From Buxus sempervirens (taxonomy: Eukaryota; Streptophyta; Magnoliopsida; Buxales; Buxaceae), in the NCBI GenBank assembly GCA_947561395.2, contig OX387182.1:41967949-42031948 (forward strand): a stretch of 64,000 bases of DNA, written 5' to 3'. The notes beneath the pieces are model-generated. The model was given only the letters and a program-made list of their open reading frames with translations, was not told the DNA's origin and made no database searches. A program made the position numbers and the translations under genes. This document shows, piece after piece, positions 57,042 to 64,000 of the stretch (position 1 is the stretch's first letter; the number at the start of each line of letters is the position of its first letter).

Positions 57042-57235
57042 AAATTATAGTTGCCTTTTATATTTACAAAACTTGATGTAATTGAATTTTAAGGATTATA
57101 ATGAAATAAAGAGAAGTTTCTTAGCGCACTCTGAATTACTTTATTCCCTTATGTTTTTGTTCTTAATTGCTTTATTATCATTCAAGTAATGCCCTAATTC
57201 GTTGAAAAAAAAACTACCAGATTTGAGGCGTTACA

Positions 57236-57340
57236 GACGCAAGGAACATGAAAAGACGAAAGCATTTTAAACGCTTGGATTGTCTACATGAAAAACATGA
57301 AAAGACAAAAGCATTAGGATCTAAAGTATGTAAGAAAGTA
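57236..57340. other. Short flank with an internal near-repeat
   Basis: ATGAAAAGACGAAAGCATT and CATGAAAAGACAAAAGCATT are near-copies about 50 bp apart. The open plus-strand frame through here runs on into the fold-back element and is not a gene. Confidence 0.5.
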
Positions 57341-57744
57341 GACAATGATGTGGAGCTACGAGGGTTGAGGGATGGAGGTTTGGAGCTCTCTCAGCGAAAA
57401 CCTCTTGTTATATATTTTATATAGATGAGGACTTAGTTGACTGTAAACAAGTTATAGACACAAATGAAAACTGAATAAAGAAAATCTACATGTGATCATG
57501 AACAAATTAATAACTCAAAATCTATCGACCTAAAGTTTACATATCATTCATTGATATAGAAAAATCAGTAAAATCACTTAAATAAACACTAAATAGATTA
57601 ATCTACTTCAAATTGTTTAAATTTTATCAATCTTCGTGCATTCTACATGTCTTTGCTACTATTATATATAGCAAAAGGTTTTTTCTTATATTTCATGAGA
57701 AAGCTCCAAACTTAAAGCTCGTACCTTGGTAGCTCCACATTGTC
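57341..57744. mobile_element. Fold-back (MITE-like) element with long inverted arms
   Basis: The left arm, about 57341-57425, and right arm, about 57660-57744, are imperfect reverse complements. Both read GACAAT..GTGGAGCTAC at the ends, then GTTTGGAGCT.TCTCA and a TATATA-rich part. The middle is AT-rich, with no transposase. No clear TSD was found, so the superfamily is unknown. Confidence 0.6.
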
Positions 57745-57811
57745 TCTAATGTGGCTGTCTGTTCAGAGAACTTAAATCCTTTCATTGGGATGAAATCGTC
57801 CACCATGTTTA

Positions 57812-57966
57812 CCTGAATTTTTCCCTACTTTGGTCGTGAGATGCTTTTATATGGTCATTGTTTTTCCATGAGGCCCCACTTGAAACATTTAAAATAGTCA
57901 AAAAACAATAATCGTGAGATGCTCCACAAGGCAGCATCTCACGGTCACAATAGGGACCAATTCAGG
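57812..57966. mobile_element. MITE-like element, 155 bp, with 33-bp terminal inverted repeats
   Basis: The left end CCTGAATTTTTCCCTACTTT... and the right end, reverse-complemented CCTGAATTGGTCCCTATTGT..., match at 27 of 33 positions. An inner perfect hairpin CGTGAGATGCT/AGCATCTCACG lies at 57913-57923 and 57933-57943. It is non-coding, and no certain TSD was found. Confidence 0.6.
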
Positions 57967-59697
57967 CAACCAACAAGTAGCAAATCAGTCCAATTTATGC
58001 AATAGTCATGAGGTTAAATGATTAATCAAAACAACGATAATCATAACCAAAGGAATAGACAATCATTCCCAACACAACATGTGACATTACAGGACTAATG
58101 ATGAAAGATAAGTCTTTGAAAAGTTACTAAGTCCCCACTATGCCACCATACATCTTATTGCAATGCCAGTAATCCACGATCCCATCATACTAGCAACAAA
58201 TCAATCTAGAAATATGTGGTATGGCCATTGGATTGTTACATAAGAAACTCACATACCATTAGCAAATCAATCTATAAATATGGAGTTTGGCATGTACTAC
58301 CATGCATGCAGCACCATAAATCACATCATGGGGGTAACCGTATTATCACCACATACAGAGATAACCTTATTGATGTGAGCCTCACCAGTAACAAATAAAT
58401 CTGAAATGACTCCTGTTTCTACATGAGAACCCTCCCATGCAAATTAACTTGCAAAAGAAGCGCATAACGTGGAGCAAGAGTAACTAGCTAAAGGAAATAG
58501 CTCTTCACTATCTAGCTTAACCTATAGACCATACACCGTTATGCCCGCTAGACACAATTCACATTCAGCAAATATATTATCTTGTTTACAAATAAAACTG
58601 TCAACCAATATGCAAAATTTCCCAATTAAATTCATCCACTCCAAGGTTCACAAAATAATTTCAGTAATTCCAATATCAAATCCATAATTCCATATGCAAA
58701 CATTTTCAAATATGATTCTGTGTTAAATAGAATTTCTCAAATCAAGAAATAAAACAAGAAATCTCTTTTATAACTCAAAAGCATACATATTGAAGGAAAT
58801 CGTACCCAAAACCTTGATTCACGCTTTTAAACAAGATTTATCAATGTAGACATACATAAATCATGCTCCTTTAGGTGTTAGACAAGTTATTGGTCCGTGT
58901 TACTTGCTTACTTATATTCCTATGTCTTGATAGAACTTCTTTATATTAAACTACCCAATAATGTTAAAATTTCCTCATTAAGAACCTAAGGTATCAAATC
59001 TTGCCAACTTTGTTATTTAACTCTTCCAAAGGGTAATTTAGGTCTATATTGATGTTTAGGACTAGGTTCTACACTCTTATCCCAAATGTAATTATGCCAA
59101 GTCCACTAGATCACTCAAACTGACTAATTAAATCCCTATTTGCATTCATTGTTCCAAATTAATGATCTTTAATCCAAATATAATTCCATCACTTCCTTTA
59201 TCTCAAATTATCCTATATACAGGTGTTACAATTATTAAATTACTAGAAAAATCATTTAATATTAATTTGGGCTTAATTTCAAAAAATTCTAAATTCTATC
59301 AATCTGCGCTTGACAAGGTGCTCGAGCAGCCTGTCAAGCGCCCGCCCAATTTCGGGAATTTTTCTGGGTTTTCAAATTACAAGTTTTTTAGTATTTATTT
59401 GGTTTTTAATTGATTCTAACAAACTCAATATCATCCAAAATGACCCCTAAAATACTCTTGACCTATTCTTATAAATTATTTGTTGATTTAAGGTTGTCTA
59501 CAAAGATCAAACCTTTTCAAAACAATATCTTTCTTAAACTTTTTCAAGAACACAAAAACTACCCGGAGAACCTTTGAATCATCCCAATCAAATTTTAAAT
59601 CAAATCGAAACATCAATGATCATTTAAAATCTATAAAACATGCAATTTCTCCAGTTTTCAAGTAATTGCTACTTGCCTCAATATAAGAATCCACAAT

Positions 59698-62110
59698 TGT
59701 AAGACCTCGATTTTTCTCTAAATAATTAAATAAAATAATAATTAATATTATGGAGGATTATTATTGATGGAAGTAATTTATTATTGTAGGTGATATTATT
59801 ATTAGAGAGGATCAGGAGTTTGGGGCGGATTTGACCGTCTGATCATGATATATCGAGGTATGATTAATATTTTGATTCTGATGTGATATGATTGGGTGAG
59901 TGCGTTGAGTTTGGTTCATGTGTGTTGCGTTGAATAGAGGGTATATAAATAAGCAAATACCCTAATAGAATACAAGAGGTATTCTAATCGTATATTACAT
60001 TCGTATTGATTAGCCGCAAACACCAAGAGCGCACGACTGAGTGACCAGAGAATAAAAGGAAGAGAAGAAGAAGAAGAAGGGAAGGGGTTACTTTGATTTT
60101 CTTCATCCCAAGAGGTGTCTTCGTGTCTGAGTGTTGCTGTTTAGAGAAGGAAGAGGAGAACGACTGTAAGAGGTAGGTAACGCACAGTTTTGACGTTCGC
60201 TTTGTTTACATGGTTAATCGATTCGTTTGCATGTGTTTTATGGTGTATTTATATATATTTAGTTTGATAATCATCCTATATGTATGCTAGAACTGCCCAA
60301 AACACAAAAATTTTGATTTTACACAATCGGTTTGCCGTTTTTGGTAGAGCGTCGACCTGGCCTGCGCTCAGCGCTCCTGAGCGTCGGTCGGTGTTCGTTA
60401 TAAGTCTTTGAATGCCCACGACCGCTAACTGACATGAAGTTGGAGTTTGAATTTCAACTATCACCAACCTAGAACACCCAGGCGTCCCTGAGCGCTCTTG
60501 AGCGCTCAAAGCAGAAAAAACTGAATTTTTCCAAATTCAATACCTGATTCAATTCTAAACCATTTTTAACCAATTTTATCAATTAAATAAGATGTTTTTT
60601 CACTAAATACCTTGATTTGCAAAAAAATAAAATAGGGAGTTAATTTAAGTTATTAGTTGCTGGAATTGGTACATCACAAGAAAACAACCAGGTTTTATTA
60701 CAAATAGACTTCTAAATTGGGTTAACTGAATTATGAGACATTGTATTAGATATTATTAACCAGATTTCTATATATTGAACATCTTGATCAGAATTTCAAC
60801 CCGGATAACCCAATATTGACCAAAATTACAGATTTACCTTTGTATGCGCCACTGGGCACTATTATTTACATATTATTAGTCCTTAGGGATTTTTGGTGTC
60901 TAGTGGGCATAGCTGATTATGAATCCATAGTTTTGGCTATATAACTAAGGGATATTTCATTTGGTTGAGTTACTCCCTTGTGCGAGCGCGCTTCCTTTGC
61001 AAGTTAGGTTTCATTTGAGGGTCCTATGTCTGAAAGGACACCCCGATGCGTCGCTAGTGATTCCTTGTACATATGGATCAGCGGCCATCTCTATGTATTG
61101 ATTTCAGTGCTGCATGTTAGTGGTTCATGCCAACTCGGTTGAGTCATGTGCAATAAGTCGATGACTATGGTTCTTATCTAAGGAGATGTCTCGGGTTTGA
61201 GTATCATTAGTAGCGTCGCCCTTAAGCTGCACGGTGGTATAGCATATGGTTGAGAGTCATCTCAAACGTATATCTTTCTTTGTGAGTCCTACAATGACAT
61301 TGAAATCATGATCACTAGTTCTTATTATCTTGTCACATGCTGGAGGCATGTAATTAATATATTATGTTTGGATGTGACTGTTTAGTACATCCCAGTTTTT
61401 CTTGGATTGTACTGTCAAATTCTGAATCTTGTCTCTTGATATAAATGATACTATTCTCTAATTCTTAAAATTGATTATATGCTGTTTTGCATTTCATATT
61501 CGTTATGAATGTTTATACAAGCTTGCTTATCCGTAACTACTTAATCGTGCATGAATATCTATTTTCATCTATATGAACTGTTTATAGCATGCATGTGTTA
61601 CCTACTAAGATATTTGTATCTCACCCTACTTCTTAATTCATTTTTTTAGCTGATACGCAAGAGGGGGATCATAGTGGTGATTTCCAGGGTGATCTTGTTG
61701 ACTTTTCACCAGAGGAGTACTATTATCTGGATTTGATCTGAAGTTGAGGAGTGATGAGGACTTATTATTTTTGACAGTTATTTTGGTTATTTGGTTTTGA
61801 TGTATCTGAGAGATTGAGAGTTTTAGTAACCCTTTTGATACCAGACTTGATTATTTGGATTGGATGGTTTATTTTATTTCATATTTTTAATGATGTTAGG
61901 TTACACTTCCACACATTATGTTTCCGCACTCTAATAGTTTCAAATGAATGGATTATTTGATTGTCCTAGTCTAGTTTATTATGATGATTGTTTGATATGG
62001 GCCCAATAGCATCTCGGATTCGGTTGTTGAACTGGATTTAGGTTGTTACAGTAGCGAACCGGATTTGGGTCAGGTGCCGGTTTGCATTGACCCAGGTTTA
62101 GGGCGTTACA
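59698..62110 (+). mobile_element. Solo LTR, Tekay-like
   Basis: 2413 bp, TGTAAGACCTCGATTTTTC...GGTTTAGGGCGTTACA, with perfect TSD ACAAT (59693-59697 and 62111-62115). TATAAATA lies at 59944-59951, a GAA-rich leader at about 60057-60080, and a GC-rich block at about 60350-60510. It aligns with the element C LTRs along most of its length (for example GGTCCTATGTCTG..GGACACCCC) and lacks the hairpin array of its relative at 25052. Confidence 0.86.
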
Positions 62111-62115
62111 ACAAT

Positions 62116-62873
62116 CATGAAAGTCTTCAAGATCACTTCTTCCGTTCTTCATCTTCTTTTCACCCGGCATTAACCTCTCTTCTATATTTCTTTCTCTCAT
62201 GCATGTGATGATCATCAAAACCCTATTCCTTAATTTTCCGCTTCTTTAAACAAGCCTTTAGTTCTCTTCAACTTCTTCTAATTTTGGAATCCTTCTAATC
62301 CAACTTACTTCCCACTTTTCACAACTCTTTTTATTTTATTTTTGTTTCTATTTCCTCAAGCTCCTTTACAAAAGAAAGTCCTATTTTTTCTAATTTTCGG
62401 AATATTTTAATGCCCTATTTTTAAACCTTACCTAAACACATCAATAAGTTACTTATTTCCCAAATTAAGATCCCTCATTAATCATAGTTACCAATATGCC
62501 CTTTTTCTTTCTTTTAAACCTTAAATAATATCAATTAAACTCAAAGATAACCCAATTCAATTCTAATTAAAGTTTTCTCAAATCTACTATCTTAATATAT
62601 TAATCGATACATTAAAATTACTAAAATACCATTTTCATTTCCTAAATTGATTTTCTTTCTAAAATTCTCATTTTAATTCTTTACTTTGTAATATTGTTTA
62701 TTTTTAGTTCTATAATTCTTTATTTTATTATTTCTTTCATTTTATTTTGAATTCTTATTTATTTATATTATTATTCTTCTATATTTTCCTCTTTTCTTCT
62801 CAAATTTATTTAGACCCCTATTTTCTTCTTATCTATGCCTTATTCATTTCTATAAAATTTCAGGGTTTTAAAT
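62116..62873 (-). repeat. Proximal piece of the split 3' LTR
   Basis: AT-rich LTR start, read on the minus strand. It shares CATAATTACCAATATGCCC-like text with 20385-20410 and 30030-30050. No gene. Confidence 0.68.
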
Positions 62874-62935
62874 CCTACCCACCTAACAAATAAATTTTGC
62901 CCTCAAAATTTGAAACACTTATATTCCATACATAC
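62874..62935 (-). mobile_element. Last internal bases of a minus-strand Tekay-like element
   Basis: On the minus strand the stretch reads ...TTTGAGGGCAAAATTTATTT then GTTAGGTGGGTAGGA. It is a decayed version of the 3' internal end and polypurine tract of elements A and C. The body of this element, if present, lies beyond the window, past the LTR inserted at 62936. Confidence 0.65.
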
Positions 62936-64000
62936 TGTGAGACATGGAGGAAAAAATCAATTCAATGACTTTCCTCTAATCATCACACGGGCTCAATAAA
63001 AAAACAGGGAGGTGCCACCATTCCTTTTTTAAGGTGTGAATGGACACCCAAATAATCAAATAAAATAAATAATAAAAGAAAACAAATTAGAGTAAAAATA
63101 ACTCTAATTCAAAAAGTAAACTAGAGATGGGTAAGGAGATTAGATTATGAACAGGGTAAGGTGATAGGCACCCCCATTCATCCACACAAGGTGGTTGCCA
63201 AATTTTGTTCATGTTTTTAAAAAGGCTTGCTAATAGAAATCAAAACAAAAGTAAAAGGAAAAAAGAATGTATGGCTTTTTCCATGGGAATGATCCAATTA
63301 ATTCTGAATTCTTCTTATGAAAACAAAAGCCATTTCTTGGGATTCATTATTGACTGAAATCAAGATAAAGAAAACATATCTAAAGTAAAAACTTCAAAAA
63401 TCTAGCTTTAAGTTAAATCATTGAAATCTAGGAATAAAAAATATATATTATTTTTACAAAATATTGAAGAATTGAATCTGAACAATCCAGGACACAGATC
63501 TGGCCCAAATTTCTCATTAATTACAAAAATCTAAACCAAATACACTTACGTTGGTGAAAAACATCAAAATGGGAGAGTTTAGACCGTAGGGTCTTCTTCC
63601 AAAAATCAACTCATGAAACCCTAGAGATTACTTGAAGGCTTTTGATTTCAGATCTACCATATTAACCATGGCAGATCCAAGATCCCAGACTAATGATTAA
63701 AAGCATGAAAAAAACATAAAAAGGAAGAAAACAATGTGAAAAATCAAAATCCAGACTAATGATTTCTCATTAACCATGGTATTCCTCCATATTTCATCAA
63801 TAATCAATTATACAACCTAAAAAGAATATTACAATTACATATTTCTAAGATTACAGGATATGGGGGTCTGCCCTACGGATCCATTCCTGTCCTCCTTTCC
63901 CCGAGAACTCTCTTCATGTTTTACGGCTATAGAAGATACTTGAGGTACTTGGATTTAGGTTTGGGGTTGCAATCACACACAGGCCTTATTCTACAGAAAG
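62936..64000 (-). mobile_element. LTR of the fifth family (minus), cut by the window edge
   Basis: The plus strand starts TGTGAGACATGG. Its reverse complement follows the last kilobase and more of the solo LTR 31306-33643 (for example CACTTGGCAACCACCTTGTG-like text near 63190, GTGGCACCTCC near 63010, and CTTTCTGTAGAATAAGGCCT at the window end). The left flank is CATAC; the other end and TSD are outside. Confidence 0.78.

Larger units (their letters stand above)
41376..57235 (+). mobile_element. LTR of the third family, split by element C and another solo LTR
   Basis: Starts TGTGAGATCCCAAATTTTC and ends GATTTGAGGCGTTACA. Removing element C and the solo LTR 53833-57041, each with one TSD copy, leaves 41376-43940, 53356-53832 and 57047-57235, about 3.2 kb. 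This matches the family copy at 17819-20771 read in reverse, including the minisatellite at 43585-43935. A TATA-like TATAAAAGG lies at about 41993. The outer flanks (GTCTA and GACGC) do not match, so no TSD is visible. It may be a product of recombination between two elements, or a flank may be lost. Confidence 0.75.
57967..62873 (-). repeat. 3' LTR of a further Tekay-like element (minus), truncated on the left and split by a solo LTR
   Basis: The right end reads, on the minus strand, ...AAAACCCTGAAATTTTAT directly after a polypurine-like stretch at 62874-62890, so it is a 3' LTR start. The pieces 57967-59697 and 62116-62873 align with the third-family LTRs (for example CAACAAGTAG near 57971 with CAACAAATAG near 21890). 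The distal LTR end is missing; the MITE at 57812 abuts it. The GC-rich block lies at about 59300-59350. Confidence 0.68.

Noticed and set aside
57236-57422. Lysine-rich open stretch of about 62 codons that looked like an exon
   Set aside because: It crosses the left arm of the fold-back element and contains local near-repeats, so it is unlikely to be coding.
1-64000. Prokaryotic-style operon, phage, toxin or defence system
   Set aside because: All recognisable coding motifs are eukaryotic retroelement, LINE or plant ankyrin-ligase types. No operon-like gene arrays exist.

Overview
This window looks like gene-poor, heterochromatic DNA from a flowering plant, probably a eudicot. The evidence is Ty3/gypsy chromovirus and Ty1/copia coding remains, many solo LTRs with 5-bp target-site duplications (TSDs), miniature LTR elements (TRIMs), MITE-like inverted repeats, a plant-type LINE, a Helitron end, and an intron-containing fragment of an XBAT-type ankyrin E3 ligase. 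The species cannot be named from the sequence. I see no intact host gene, no rRNA or tRNA gene, and nothing prokaryotic or organellar.

Layout. 1-11257: a decayed minus-strand Tekay/Del-like chromovirus (A), cut at the left edge. Its pol holds a copia-like solo LTR (2791-3815); its 5' LTR holds a solo LTR (6113-8398) and a truncated inverted LTR piece (about 9878-10881). 11258-12351: a probable Tat-like 3' end and LTR. 12352-14220: the 5' half of a LINE (minus). 14221-17470: non-LTR sequence with several exon-like open stretches, ending in a Helitron-type 3' terminus. 17819-20771: a solo LTR. 21346-30410: a TRIM split by a minus-strand solo LTR that itself contains three solo LTRs. 30538-40067: a decayed copia element (B) with two solo LTRs inside it. 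B sits in what looks like intron 3 of the XBAT-like pseudogene (40093-40606). 40787-41155: a second TRIM-like pair of repeats. 41376-57235: a solo-type LTR interrupted by the youngest element of the window, chromovirus C (43941-53350, LTRs about 99% alike), and by another solo LTR (53833-57041). 57341-57966: two fold-back/MITE elements. 57967-62935: the 3' end of another minus-strand chromovirus, split by a solo LTR (59698-62110). 62936-64000: the end of a further LTR, cut by the window edge.

The nesting gives a relative history: host gene fragment and TRIM first, then copia B and the outer LTRs, then the solo LTRs inside them, with C the most recent datable insertion. Solo LTRs far outnumber elements with two LTRs, so LTR-LTR recombination has been a strong removal force here.

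The most unusual signal is structural. LTRs of several unrelated families carry arrays of short stem-loops in which the loop is conserved between units while the stem arms change in a complementary way (7682-7798, 22967-23104, 26527-26990, 31408-31547, 34635-34847, 56040-56467). This looks like selection or copying at the level of secondary structure and is the best candidate here for something undescribed.
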